Source: a virus
DNA: 47,405 bases
Virus record (IMG/VR): IMGVR_UViG_3300046455_000083
Location: 1-47,405 of that record
Direction: 5' to 3' (one strand)
This document shows positions 38,794 through 47,405 of this stretch, in pieces. Position 1 is the first letter of the stretch; the number at the start of each line of letters is the position of its first letter. Made by a program: the position numbers and the translations under genes. The notes under the pieces were generated by a model. It was not told the origin of the DNA. It saw nothing but the letters and a program-made list of their open reading frames with translations, and did no database searches.

Positions 38794-38913
38794 TCGTCTT
38801 GTGGGTTGCAGCAGCAAAGCAGCCTACCCAATCATCAGATTAAAGGTGTAAGCTGAAACTGCCGTTAAACGTAATACCAATCGAAGTACCCAACCACTGA
38901 CTAAGGATTGACC

Positions 38914-39180
38914 ATGAAAACCAGCAAACTTGTAATGACCCTGATTGTCTCCCTCGCAGCCGCTTCAGCCTTCGCAGGCGGTAACGGAACGGCAGGAGCG
39001 AACGGGGCGGCTAATGGTGGGAACGGCGTAGCGGACGGCTTGGGATACTTTCCCGGCTGGCAGACCGCTAACCCGGATGAAGTCGCAGCGGAAGCCGCTA
39101 AGCACCCGCAAGCTATCGCGGGCGCACGTAGCGCCCCTGCTGAGTGGCCTAGCTGGGTTCACCTGGCAAAGGCGGAGTAA
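38914..39180 (+). CDS. Secreted Gly/Ala-rich small protein
   Basis: I choose ATG 38914, behind AAGGA. The 88-residue product has a clear Sec signal peptide (MKTSKLVMTLIVSLAAASAF, likely cut after AFA), then a Gly/Asn/Ala-rich mature part (GGNGTAGANGAANGGNG) and an aromatic end. It has its own host-type promoter and stands alone on the plus strand among late minus-strand genes, the usual arrangement of a lysogenic-conversion or exclusion gene. Function unknown. Confidence 0.78.
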   Translation: MKTSKLVMTLIVSLAAASAFAGGNGTAGANGAANGGNGVADGLGYFPGWQTANPDEVAAEAAKHPQAIAGARSAPAEWPSWVHLAKAE

Positions 39181-39379
39181 CAGGAGTAGCCGTAGGGTCC
39201 GGGGCCGTGTCTTGCACGGTTCCCGTTCCTTCGTTGTAGTACTGTCCGGGATTACCGTACACACCCAACACATACCCCGCACTATCAGGCAATACCTGCT
39301 CGCCAATACAATCCTCTGGACCCACTGCGGAACTGAGGATTAGTCCGTCTGACTTCTGAAAAATAATCAAAGTCTGCAT
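39149..39379 (-). CDS. Small hypothetical protein downstream of J (76 aa)
   Basis: ATG overlaps the J stop (TAATG). Begins MQTLIIFQKSDGLILSSAVG, with GYVLGVYGNPGQYYNEGTGT and a Pro/Thr-rich tail. Translationally coupled to J, so perhaps a tail-tip accessory protein. Ends convergent with the secreted-protein gene. Confidence 0.72.
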   Translation of the reverse strand: MQTLIIFQKSDGLILSSAVGPEDCIGEQVLPDSAGYVLGVYGNPGQYYNEGTGTVQDTAPDPTATPVTPPLPGEPS

Positions 39380-42300
39380 TATCGTTTAGCCTCAAAAATA
39401 ACTATCTTTGTTCCTGAAGATGCGCCTGTACAATCAAACGTATGCGCACCCGCCCCTAATGTAACTAGGGTAAAGGTTACGCCAGTAGTTACCCCCGCTC
39501 CTCCTGGTGCCGTACAAGACAGCAAAGAGCCGCCGTCCTTATTTAAAATACAAGTACCCGCTCCCGCCCCTCCGGGAACTTGTGATTGCATAAGAATCGT
39601 ACACGGATAACCGGAGCTTGTATAAGTCCCCAAAGGACCAGTGCCACCATTAGAAAACTGCACTTGCGTACTAACGGCATTAGCACCAATGCGGAGAGTA
39701 TCAATCTGAGCTTCCCCGATATGTGCAGTTTGAATCTGTGCAGTACCAATCTTGGCACTAGTGATATTCGCATCAGCAATGTTAGCCGTTTGAATAGCAG
39801 CCGTACCAATCTGTGCATTGGTAATCGCAGCGTTAGCGATTTTCGCGGTAGTGATATTAGCATCGGCAATAGTTGCCGTAGTAATCCACGCCGTACCAAT
39901 GAACGCCTGATTAATGAACGCCTGCCCATTCTGGATAACGAAAGGGGAGAACGTACTATTACCACTAGTCTCTAGCACCGCGAAACGGTCCGCAGTCACT
40001 AAAACCTGAGACTCCACAACGCCGCTATTGTTATCAATACCTACACCGATACCGGAGATATAGGTACGTCCGCCAGTAGTCACCTGTGCGCGGATTGTGT
40101 ACGAAGCGGACACACGCCCGTTAAGGTCCGTGTACGCTGCTGCGTTAGTGGCTACGGCTGCACTATTCTGATTTACCTGTGTTTGCACAGTAGTAAGTTG
40201 CGATGCCGTTGCAGCGTCCGCACTAATACGCGCCGTGGTTTCCACCTGTACCGCAGCAAATAGCGAGTTACTATATGTATTGACTTGAGCAGTTACGTTA
40301 TTGACTTGCGAGGCCAAAGCCAAGTCAGCTTCAGCGCGTGCGGACTGCTCCGTATAGATACCCGCAAAGACTGTGGTAGACCCAGCAAAGTCCGTAGTGC
40401 TGCCCGCTTCTGGCGGGATGACTACTTGCGCACTAATCGTATCAATGCGGTTAGACAAAGCTGTGTCAGCAGTAGCCCGAGTAGTAGACTCGGAGGCGAT
40501 AGCGGCAGCGTTAGCCGGGATTGCCGCATCTTGCGAGAGTTGCCACGTAGTGCCGTCCCACACTAACAGACTGTTATTACCTACCGTGCTAACGCTGGCG
40601 GTAGTTGTGGGGATGTAGCGACCTGTACCCGAGTTTTGCTCAATTTGTGCTCCCCATACATAGACGCCTTGGCCGGATACGCCTGTATAGTTAAACGAGT
40701 TGGTAGCCGTTAGAGGCGAGCTAATAGCAATAGAAAACCCCGTTCCAGTACCAGAGACCTTGCCCGAGACTGAGCAACGGAACCAACCACCACCAACCGG
40801 CGTTATCGTAGCCGATGCACCCGTGGATGCACCCGCAGTGCCGGATTGAAGCACCGCGTCACTTGACGATGTTACGTTGAATACGCCGTACAGGTAGTTG
40901 CTAGACGCGCCCGACTCGATAAGACGTAGGACGAAATACGGACGGGTACTGTCCCGTTGCCTAACAAAGATAGACGCGGTATATGTCTGCGTGGTATCCG
41001 CAGATACTCCTAAGCACTGTACGCTATGGAAACCCGTACTGTTATCCGAGTCTACTACTTTATACCCCGTGTTGGTTCCGTCCGGGGCGGTGGTTGCGGA
41101 GGCAGTGGTAACCAGCGCAAGCGCCCATACCGCGTTAGTGAATGTCTGCGAGAACGTAAGTAGATTAGTACTGCCGGTGTCTACCCACGTATCACCAACC
41201 GCCTGAGAAATCGGAGTAATGGACTGACGGAATGTTGTATTTTTAGTTCCCACCACGGACGTAAGCGCAGTAATACTGCTTGCGTTAGCAGAATCCCCGT
41301 TAGCGCGTGCTGTCTGCTCCGCCTGAATCGCGGAAGCATTGGAATTAACGGACGCTGTAACCGTGTCGATACGTTGGCCTAAAGACGTATCAGCAGTTTG
41401 TCTCGCTGTCTGCTCAGACGTAACAGCCGCACCGCGAGCCGCAGCCTCATTAGCTATAGCCGTAATACGGTCGCTAATCTCTTGTGAGATAGCAGCGGAG
41501 TTACTATTTATCGCTACTGTGTTTGCCGCTACATTAGTTTGAATTGTAGGGATAGCAGCAATAGGCGTGGCTAGGTCTTGCGCTAACTGCGTGGCGGTAA
41601 TCTGCCCCGTTAGGTACACGAGGATAGCGGTAGCGTCCATAGTGGACATACCGTGTATACCCGCACCTGTGCTAGCAGGATAGAACGCCCCGATATTCCC
41701 GGAGGTATCCACCAGCCGCGCCCAGAAGTACATATCATAGCCAGCCACGAGACCTAGTAAATTAGTCGTGCTTGTGGGATAGCTGTATCGGCCTAACTGT
41801 GTGGCCGTGCTGAAGTCGTCCGTATGGCTGTAGTAGATTTCAGTGTACGCCGTGTCGCCAGCATTAGCCGGGAACGTCCAATCGAGCCGGATTGCGAATA
41901 CTTGATCTACGCTGGCCGTAAGCGTTGCCACCGTAGGCGGTGCGCCCGTCTTACCCGCTAAGGTAGTAGAAGCTGAGAACGCGTACACGGACGCTATGCC
42001 CATACCATTCGTACACATTACTCGTGCTACGTAGTTACCGGAATAGATGTTGGTAACGTCAAGAGACAATGTGCCTGTAGTCCCTGCATCTACCCAGGTT
42101 CCGTTATCCTTCTGCCATTGCACCTTGTAGCTAACTGCGCTCGCTGCAGCTTGCCAAGCAATGGTCATGTTGGTTTTAGCTATGCCCTGATCTACAACCA
42201 CGTACTGAGTTACGGTAACTCCTGTAGGAGGAACCTGTGTAGTAAATGTATTCCCCGTAACTGGGCGTACATCCATAGCCGCGCCATCGTCAATAGCCGC

Positions 42301-44100
42301 ATACTTAGCCGGTTCATACTGTGTAGCCGTAACGTCAAACGCTATTCCGCCTTTATCCGCCACACTAAGCACACGGAACAAAGCTGACTCAACAGTAGCG
42401 CTTTCAATCATCCAAATAGCGCCCACTACTGGAGCAGCAGCAAGCGGGGGATTTACTGTGATTACTGCGCCGCTGATATGGGAGATAGTGGAATGTGTTG
42501 CTACACCAGCGGGAGTAACTACCGTAAGCGTATCGCCTACCGCAGCCTCAGGCATAGCCTTATCTAGAGTTACCTGGTTAGTCCCGCTAGTGGCGTGGAT
42601 ACGCCCACCTAAACGACGTGCCGCGCGTGCCGGGTCTGCTATCGCGATAATCTGTCCAGGCTGCGCTAGTGTACCATCCAAGCCTACGCTAAAGGTTACG
42701 GTGTTGGTCTCAAATCGGGACGTGAGGATAGACCAATGTCCGACACGTTGAGCTTGCCCGCGAGACGTACAGCCAAATGCGGTAATCTGTGCCTTGTTAA
42801 TGCCGTAGCGTGCAATGCCGTCGATATCCTCTACGTACTCTACTGCCTGTTGATAGTTGTTATTAGGATCATTCCACGTCACAAGAGCAACGGTGTACCG
42901 GGTCTTTAGCGAGCTACCTACGTACTTGAACTGCCCGCCGATAGTGTTGGCTGCCGTGTAGATGTAAACCGGGTCCGTAGGCATATCGCACGTGGCTACT
43001 ACGTTACCCGCAGACCAGTACGCCATACCACGGAACACACTAGCCAAATCCTGTAGAACCTTATAAGCGTCCGCACGGGATTGGATATAGCAGTTACACG
43101 TAAAGCGGGGTTCCTGCCCTCCCATACCGTCCGATACCATTACATCGCAGTACTGAGCAATGATGTACAAAGCAAAACGGTCCACCATTGATGCGTCTAC
43201 CCATTGCCCTAGCCCGTACCTGTTGTTTAGCACTAGGTCATAGAAAATCCACGCGGGATTATCTGTCCACCCTGTAACGAATGTGCCATCCCACGTACCT
43301 ACGTAAGCGCGCGTAGTAGGGTTATAGTTAGAAGGGTACTTTATCAACAATCCCTTCATATCATACGAGCGGGTAGGCAGACTAGAGAACTGCACAGCGT
43401 CTACCGACAAAGCGCATACAGAACTAAGAGGATACCTAAGCTTTGCGTCGATCACTTCAGCGTAGCTAACCACTGTAGTAGTGTCCGCAATGAATACGCT
43501 AGTAGTGTCTGGAGTGGTGCGTACAACTCGCAATGCGTATTGTGACGTTGCTCCACTTAGCGCGATACGGTGTGAGCGTTCGTATGTGGAGGAAGCCTTA
43601 CCGTTGAACGACGTATTAACCACTACCGCATACGCGCCGCCATCTACGGATAATTGAATTTGATAATCTACTTCGTAGCCCGTAACGTCTCCGTTACTAC
43701 TGTTAGTCTGTGACAGGGAGTTAACGCCAAGCGTAATAACAATAGCATTAACGTCTAGGTCTGTAACCGTAACGTTCCACGGCGTAACCTGTTTGAACTC
43801 TACGCCTACAGATGTTTCCTGTGAACTACTATCAAAGCCGGGAATATAAGTTTGGTCAATCTCTCCGTAACGGAAATCGAACCCGTCTACTACGAAGTTA
43901 TTAGACCCGTCCGCGTTCTGTAGCGGTACATTATTTAGATACACCGATTGTGCCGGACTACCTGCAGCGGGGCCGAATATTGGACCCTCTGAGATAAGGT
44001 CCATAATCTGCGCGTAGGTAACGCTGCTAAGGCTATCGGGAGCCTGTGTAGGCGTAGAGCTACTGCCGCTTTTGCTGCCTCTCGGCGTATCAATTCTCAT
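39379..44100 (-). CDS. J: Host specificity protein J (central tail fibre/tip)
   Basis: 1573 residues. The N-terminal two fifths match J-type tip proteins (TPTQAPDSLSSVTYAQIMDL, ISEGPIFG, VQFSSLPTRSYDMKGLLIKY, LYIIAQYCDVMVSDGMGG, ADAYKVLQDLASVFRGMAYW). About 630-830 resemble fibronectin III repeats. About 870-970 are coiled coil (EQTARQTAD). About 980-1165 form a jelly-roll-like carbohydrate-binding module (NLLTFSQTF, YVWGAQIEQNSGTGRYIPTT). Near 1400-1470 are short A-x-I repeats (NAQIGTAAIQTANI). The C-terminus is Gly-rich and probably determines receptor choice. Confidence 0.94.
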   Translation of the reverse strand: MRIDTPRGSKSGSSSTPTQAPDSLSSVTYAQIMDLISEGPIFGPAAGSPAQSVYLNNVPLQNADGSNNFVVDGFDFRYGEIDQTYIPGFDSSSQETSVGVEFKQVTPWNVTVTDLDVNAIVITLGVNSLSQTNSSNGDVTGYEVDYQIQLSVDGGAYAVVVNTSFNGKASSTYERSHRIALSGATSQYALRVVRTTPDTTSVFIADTTTVVSYAEVIDAKLRYPLSSVCALSVDAVQFSSLPTRSYDMKGLLIKYPSNYNPTTRAYVGTWDGTFVTGWTDNPAWIFYDLVLNNRYGLGQWVDASMVDRFALYIIAQYCDVMVSDGMGGQEPRFTCNCYIQSRADAYKVLQDLASVFRGMAYWSAGNVVATCDMPTDPVYIYTAANTIGGQFKYVGSSLKTRYTVALVTWNDPNNNYQQAVEYVEDIDGIARYGINKAQITAFGCTSRGQAQRVGHWSILTSRFETNTVTFSVGLDGTLAQPGQIIAIADPARAARRLGGRIHATSGTNQVTLDKAMPEAAVGDTLTVVTPAGVATHSTISHISGAVITVNPPLAAAPVVGAIWMIESATVESALFRVLSVADKGGIAFDVTATQYEPAKYAAIDDGAAMDVRPVTGNTFTTQVPPTGVTVTQYVVVDQGIAKTNMTIAWQAAASAVSYKVQWQKDNGTWVDAGTTGTLSLDVTNIYSGNYVARVMCTNGMGIASVYAFSASTTLAGKTGAPPTVATLTASVDQVFAIRLDWTFPANAGDTAYTEIYYSHTDDFSTATQLGRYSYPTSTTNLLGLVAGYDMYFWARLVDTSGNIGAFYPASTGAGIHGMSTMDATAILVYLTGQITATQLAQDLATPIAAIPTIQTNVAANTVAINSNSAAISQEISDRITAIANEAAARGAAVTSEQTARQTADTSLGQRIDTVTASVNSNASAIQAEQTARANGDSANASSITALTSVVGTKNTTFRQSITPISQAVGDTWVDTGSTNLLTFSQTFTNAVWALALVTTASATTAPDGTNTGYKVVDSDNSTGFHSVQCLGVSADTTQTYTASIFVRQRDSTRPYFVLRLIESGASSNYLYGVFNVTSSSDAVLQSGTAGASTGASATITPVGGGWFRCSVSGKVSGTGTGFSIAISSPLTATNSFNYTGVSGQGVYVWGAQIEQNSGTGRYIPTTTASVSTVGNNSLLVWDGTTWQLSQDAAIPANAAAIASESTTRATADTALSNRIDTISAQVVIPPEAGSTTDFAGSTTVFAGIYTEQSARAEADLALASQVNNVTAQVNTYSNSLFAAVQVETTARISADAATASQLTTVQTQVNQNSAAVATNAAAYTDLNGRVSASYTIRAQVTTGGRTYISGIGVGIDNNSGVVESQVLVTADRFAVLETSGNSTFSPFVIQNGQAFINQAFIGTAWITTATIADANITTAKIANAAITNAQIGTAAIQTANIADANITSAKIGTAQIQTAHIGEAQIDTLRIGANAVSTQVQFSNGGTGPLGTYTSSGYPCTILMQSQVPGGAGAGTCILNKDGGSLLSCTAPGGAGVTTGVTFTLVTLGAGAHTFDCTGASSGTKIVIFEAKR

Positions 44101-44106
44101 ATGTCA

Positions 44107-44715
44107 TTACCCTGTAATTTGTAAGTTACCGCCTACTAGCTGCGCGGTTCCATCCTTAGCTAATAGACCTTCGCTAATTACCGTACTGCCCACACGCATA
44201 CGCCCGTACAGAAGCGGTACAGGGCCGCCCTGTGACGTGGTATTCTCTGCGCCGCTGAAGTTATAAGAGGTTAGGTTAGTTGGCGTTGTTTGCTGCCTTG
44301 ATACCATTTGAGCGATACCGCCAAGTGCCAAGGCCGCGCCCATCATCATCATTTCAGTGGAGAACGGGTTCCCCGGCAGAAAGTACTCAGTGACAGCACC
44401 AACCACGGCAAGCGCTACGCCCGCAATAATCTGAAATAGGCCGCCCGCTTTTCTGCCAGAGAGAATAGGCGCAATGCGGATATCGTCACTACCACTAGGG
44501 TACGCTAGCTGTTTCTCTGATATATTGCGAGTACCACAGAAGACCGCGTAAGCTACGCCCCTATCCTTGCTGGTCATTAGCTCTTTCTCGAATCCGGGAA
44601 CCATAGAGATAAGAGCGCGGATAGCCTCTTTAGGATTACTAACGACAAAGCGGTGTACTCTACCAAAGGTAGCGCCTAACTTTCCATAAAGCCTGATAGT
44701 TTTTACTTGATCCAT
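44107..44715 (-). CDS. I: Tail assembly protein I
   Basis: 202 residues. Lambda gpI family: IRLYGKLGATFGRVHRFVVS at the N-terminus, GFEKELMTSKDRGVAYAVF, then a Gly/Ala hydrophobic stretch (LFQIIAGVALAVVGAVTEYF) and GPVPLLYGRMRVGSTVISEG. Required for tail-tip assembly but not found in virions. Lies between K and J as in lambda, overlapping K by 13 bp. Confidence 0.92.
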   Translation of the reverse strand: MDQVKTIRLYGKLGATFGRVHRFVVSNPKEAIRALISMVPGFEKELMTSKDRGVAYAVFCGTRNISEKQLAYPSGSDDIRIAPILSGRKAGGLFQIIAGVALAVVGAVTEYFLPGNPFSTEMMMMGAALALGGIAQMVSRQQTTPTNLTSYNFSGAENTTSQGGPVPLLYGRMRVGSTVISEGLLAKDGTAQLVGGNLQITG

Positions 44716-45449
44716 GTTAGCGCCTCCTTATAGCGTAAGACGTGAGTAACGTAATCCCTGTAGCGGGCTAATTGGTCACGGCGCGATAGTTGGCCCCAGC
44801 AATGGTGTAGTATCAAACCGTCTCCGATATAAACCGCTGCGTGATTCGGAACGTTGTTACGGCTGCGAATCTTCATTAGCAGCACGTCTCCCGTTTGCGG
44901 CTCCGTACTTAGCGGTAGCGCTTCGAATCCAGCTACACCAAAGTTTTGCGTATATAGGTCTGAGTGCCCGTCTGCCCACCATTCCCCGGAGCGCTCGAAG
45001 TCAGGCAGGATTACGCCGTGTGTTTGCCTGTAGTACCTGCGTACTAGGCCGTAGCAATCGTTAGTACCGTGGGAGAACTCACAGCCGATTAGTGGGGCCT
45101 CGTATCCGGTAGGACCAAATTCGCACCAATCCTCAATACCTATAGAGCCGTCTGGCTGTGCGCCTAGACTTACAATGACCCAGAGCGGGACGCCTGCGGC
45201 TTCACAGGCGGTTAGGTCTGCGTGGCTAGGCTGTGCCCTAGCTCCTGGGTGCGAGTGGACTACAGCCTCAATAACGCCCCGATCCTCCGCAGCCGCGTAA
45301 TCATCAGCAGCGATACAGAATGCCTCCGTAGGCGTCTCCGCTGTGTTGGTGCATGGGATGTACTCACCCGATACGACAACCCCGCACGCCTCGCGTGGGT
45401 ACTCCACAAGCGCATGCGCTTCAATAGCACTCCTGACTGACGCCAGCAT
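44703..45449 (-). CDS. K: Tail tip assembly protein K (JAMM plus NlpC/P60 domains)
   Basis: 248 residues. N-terminal JAMM/Mov34 metallopeptidase-type domain (VEAVVHSHPGARAQPSHAD, about 61-79) and a C-terminal NlpC/P60 cysteine-peptidase domain (CYGLVRRYY with the Cys, then NHAAVYIGDGLILHHCW with the His). In lambda-like phages gpK acts in tip assembly and may cut peptidoglycan. Its start overlaps the last base of the L stop. Confidence 0.92.
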   Translation of the reverse strand: MLASVRSAIEAHALVEYPREACGVVVSGEYIPCTNTAETPTEAFCIAADDYAAAEDRGVIEAVVHSHPGARAQPSHADLTACEAAGVPLWVIVSLGAQPDGSIGIEDWCEFGPTGYEAPLIGCEFSHGTNDCYGLVRRYYRQTHGVILPDFERSGEWWADGHSDLYTQNFGVAGFEALPLSTEPQTGDVLLMKIRSRNNVPNHAAVYIGDGLILHHCWGQLSRRDQLARYRDYVTHVLRYKEALTWIK

Positions 45450-46123
45450 TACAACGTACCCGCAGTTCCCGCAGAGGGGAAGCCGCCATAGGGAAGGGGA
45501 TTGTTAGCGCCGAACCTACATTTACACCCGGATAGCCTCTTACTGCATACGTCTTGTGTAGGGTCCGTAGTAGGGTTGTTATTTACGTCAAAGTACGTTG
45601 TACCAGTCCAACCGCATTCGATACTGCGGTAAGTCCACGAGCAAAGCGTAGCTAGTACCTGGCGGTTAGGTAGTTGCCTACCTGAGAAGTCCAGAGCGGA
45701 CGAGAGGGTAAACTCAACGTTAAGGTTAGTCTCGCTTGTCTTCTGCTCAACGAACCACGACTCTACGGGCATTTCTGCTGTAGGGTCTGCTCCCGGCTGT
45801 CCGTCTAGATACTTGAATAGCGTTCTATGACGCTTAACCTTAGCGCCTACAAGGTCCGCAAGGAGGATACATAGAGCGGAAATACTTCCATCTACGTTAG
45901 CTACTGTGAGAGTAGGTGAAGGCTGGCTAGCGTCTCCGGTACGCTCAAATCCTGCAGCCTGAATAGGCCAAGGGGAATATTCCACACCTTGCCACAGGAT
46001 AGGACCGGATTGTAGGTGCGCGTGGAATCGCTCAACATTACCGCCCATGCTAGTACAGTCTAGTTCGTACAACTCAATAAGTTGTCCTGGTTCTAGTGTC
46101 TGGATATCTGCTGTAATTGTCAT
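45449..46123 (-). CDS. L: Minor tail protein L (iron-sulfur tip protein)
   Basis: 224 residues of the gpL family: QSGPILWQGVEYSPWPIQAA, WFVEQKTSETNLNVEFTLSS, DFSGRQLPNRQVLATLCSW, and the C-terminal cysteine set (LCSW, ECGW, DVCSKR, GCKCRFG). Lambda gpL holds a 4Fe-4S cluster with its C-terminal cysteines, and the same pattern is present here. Precedes K, as in lambda. Confidence 0.92.
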   Translation of the reverse strand: MTITADIQTLEPGQLIELYELDCTSMGGNVERFHAHLQSGPILWQGVEYSPWPIQAAGFERTGDASQPSPTLTVANVDGSISALCILLADLVGAKVKRHRTLFKYLDGQPGADPTAEMPVESWFVEQKTSETNLNVEFTLSSALDFSGRQLPNRQVLATLCSWTYRSIECGWTGTTYFDVNNNPTTDPTQDVCSKRLSGCKCRFGANNPLPYGGFPSAGTAGTL

Positions 46124-47313
46124 TAAAAGTCCGCAGATAGAAGCATAGTATAGTTACTGATGGAGTACGCCCCAGCGGCTCCACCCTGTAAGAAGTTAAC
46201 TATTAGGAATCCTACTGTCGGAGTTATTACCGGGGGACTCGCTAAACCCACATATGAAGGAGTGGTGATAACGGTAACGCTAGGCGTTGCATTCATAGGC
46301 AACCCAAGCGGGATATTACGCAGCATTCCTGCGCCAGCGGGCGAGTAGCCAGTATCGTCATAACGTACAACCCGGCAATACCTGGAGCATACGGCTACGT
46401 CCGTGGCTATATTTGCTGGCACGAAGGGAACGGCGGCAGTTCCTTTTGTAAGTTGAGGCTTACTAAATGTTCCGCTGAAAAACTTTACCGATGTGTAACT
46501 ATTGGCTGGTATCGTAACGGCTGCACCATTAGCGACGCTTGCGCCGTTTACCGTTGCCGTAGCAGTTCCCGTCCACGATAATGTGAATACGCCTCCGTCC
46601 ATACCGTAAGCGTCTGTAAGTTGCTCTACGCCACCGGCTGGGGCCGTCATTGTCTGCGCTGTCCCAACCCCAGTTGTAAACTGTAAATTCTGCCCAGACG
46701 CTACCACGCGCCATCTATCAAGCGTGTATTGGTTAGCCGCAGTGGTAGCAGTGCCACTTACATAGCTGCGCGTATTGATTAGTCCACCCGCGTTATCCAG
46801 GTAGTTTCTAGACGGTGCGCTAGTGGTTTGTTTCGAACCATCCGAAAACGCGATAACACCGCCTACCGTCAAATTCCCGTTGACCGCCTCATTGTCTGAG
46901 TTAGTACGCCCTCTCATAAGACACGTCCACGTATGTACGCCGTCCGTGTCCATCAAAGCAGTTTCACCAGGATTAAGCTTGGATACGGAAACGGTATCAC
47001 CTGAGCCTGTAGTAATAGCTAAGGTAACTACAGTAGTCCCCGTATTGCGTAGAAGCGTTACTTGATCTACAGCACACGTAGACGCAGCAGGTAGGTTAAT
47101 AGTCCCAGCGGTGCTTAGATTAATGTTTACCCGCTTCCCAATATGCGCAGTAGTAAGAGCCTGTGCCGTAGTAATCAGCGTAGCGCTAGTTAGGAACGTC
47201 TGTGAGTTAAGCACGTCTACATTCGCGTTATCTTTAACAAACGCTGTACGCACCGCGTCCCCGTCTGAGCCCGCTGGAGCCGTACCTAGGTTTACTTTTT
47301 GTAGTGCTGTCAT
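46123..47313 (-). CDS. Tail fibre / receptor-binding protein (full-length copy)
   Basis: 396 residues. The N-terminus MTALQKVNLGTAPAGSDGDA is an attachment segment; residues about 45-170 are Thr/Gly-rich beta repeats with ATLITTAQALTTAHIGKRVN and FSDGSKQTT; the C-terminal part (QYTLDRWRVVASGQNLQF to TKGTAAVPFVPANIATDVAV, CSRYCRVV) resembles carbohydrate-binding fibre domains of many phages. It is inserted between M and L, a place where lambda has no gene. The first 105 codons are matched by the left-end fragment 1-315. Confidence 0.85.
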   Translation of the reverse strand: MTALQKVNLGTAPAGSDGDAVRTAFVKDNANVDVLNSQTFLTSATLITTAQALTTAHIGKRVNINLSTAGTINLPAASTCAVDQVTLLRNTGTTVVTLAITTGSGDTVSVSKLNPGETALMDTDGVHTWTCLMRGRTNSDNEAVNGNLTVGGVIAFSDGSKQTTSAPSRNYLDNAGGLINTRSYVSGTATTAANQYTLDRWRVVASGQNLQFTTGVGTAQTMTAPAGGVEQLTDAYGMDGGVFTLSWTGTATATVNGASVANGAAVTIPANSYTSVKFFSGTFSKPQLTKGTAAVPFVPANIATDVAVCSRYCRVVRYDDTGYSPAGAGMLRNIPLGLPMNATPSVTVITTPSYVGLASPPVITPTVGFLIVNFLQGGAAGAYSISNYTMLLSADF

Positions 47314-47405
47314 GCGGAGAAAACCTCGGAAAAGTTAACGGTTAGCGTGTACGTATTCGCGCCGTGTGGCTGAATAGTCGGAGTGTCGCAGCGGAATAAT
47401 CCTTG
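46999..47405. repeat. Right copy of imperfect 407-bp terminal duplication
   Basis: Aligns gap-free to 1-407 with about 36 differences. It contains the end of an M gene and the start of the fibre gene. A true terminal repeat of a phage genome would be identical, so this most likely reflects two related genomes joined in assembly or a diverged duplication. Confidence 0.95.
47310..47405 (-). CDS. M: Minor tail protein M, C-terminal fragment (right copy)
   Basis: The last 31 codons plus stop of an M gene, cut by the window edge. The protein differs from the left copy (312-650) at one residue only (NFSEVF for NFTEVF). The TGA overlaps the fibre ATG as in the left copy. Confidence 0.88.
   Translation of the reverse strand, partial: QGLFRCDTPTIQPHGANTYTLTVNFSEVFSA

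Noticed and set aside
1-47405. CRISPR array, insertion sequence or rRNA genes
   Set aside because: No regular spaced perfect repeats, no transposase and no rRNA-like sequence were seen. The repeats at 12506-12708 are degenerate and too short for CRISPR.

Overview
The window looks like essentially one whole tailed bacteriophage genome, about 47 kb, probably from a circular or circularly permuted assembly. The first and last 407 bases align without gaps but differ at about 36 positions, so the two ends cover the same locus in two diverged versions. The virion genes are of the lambda/HK97 type: a long non-contractile tail with tape measure and M, L, K, I and J homologues, plus HK97-fold head genes. 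An Rz/Rz1 spanin pair, a signal-anchor lysozyme and a J-type host-specificity protein indicate a Gram-negative host. The N-terminal domains of both tyrosine-recombinase genes resemble those of proteobacterial prophage integrases, so a proteobacterium is likely; the genus cannot be read from the sequence.

Layout. (1) 1-12208, minus strand: the packaging/head/tail operon, read leftwards: terS, terL, an HNH gene, prohead protease, major capsid, small protein, portal, connectors, tail tube, G/GT chaperones with a programmed -1 frameshift site, a gp10-like protein, tape measure, M, and the start of a tail fibre gene. It continues at the right end of the window (47405 down to 39149) with fibre, L, K, I, J and a small protein. 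(2) 12209-14982: an AT-rich control region with iteron-like repeats, a small HNH gene, a tyrosine-recombinase-like gene that has lost nearly all catalytic residues, and divergent sigma70-type promoters with a long structured leader. (3) 14983-34330, plus strand: the early/middle operon of tightly overlapping genes. It starts with small unknown proteins, including a tandem family of SH3-like proteins. It then carries a T7-style replication set: primase, DnaB-type helicase, ATP-dependent ligase, HD phosphohydrolase, family A DNA polymerase, probable SSB, 5'-3' exonuclease, a PAPS-reductase-like ATP-PPase, endonuclease VII, DnaQ-like exonuclease, a MazG-like and a DUF5664 nucleotide pyrophosphohydrolase, and finally a single-subunit T7-like RNA polymerase. 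(4) 34327-39180: SAR endolysin (minus), a small plus-strand operon including an Rmf/CrpP-like protein, an intact tyrosine integrase (minus), a lysis cassette of holin, Rz, Rz1 and a HExxH protein (minus), and a secreted Gly/Ala-rich protein (plus).

How it fits together. Three plus-strand promoters share one architecture: GGGAC-N7-AGTCC directly followed by a -35 box, 17 bp, and a -10 box. They precede the early operon (14627), the Rmf-like operon (34847) and the secreted protein gene (38748). This suggests one regulator controlling the host-RNA-polymerase-transcribed genes. The phage RNA polymerase is the last large gene of the early operon and presumably transcribes the late genes, but I could not identify its promoters with confidence. 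The intact integrase suggests temperate ability, yet no CI- or Cro-like repressor is recognisable. The catalytically dead integrase homologue, divergent from the early promoter, is a candidate regulator.

The most interesting points are the shared promoter-operator element, the degenerate integrase, the T7-like transcription/replication set in a lambda-tailed integrase-bearing phage, the diverged terminal duplication, and the widespread TTG (and one CTG) start codons in major genes.
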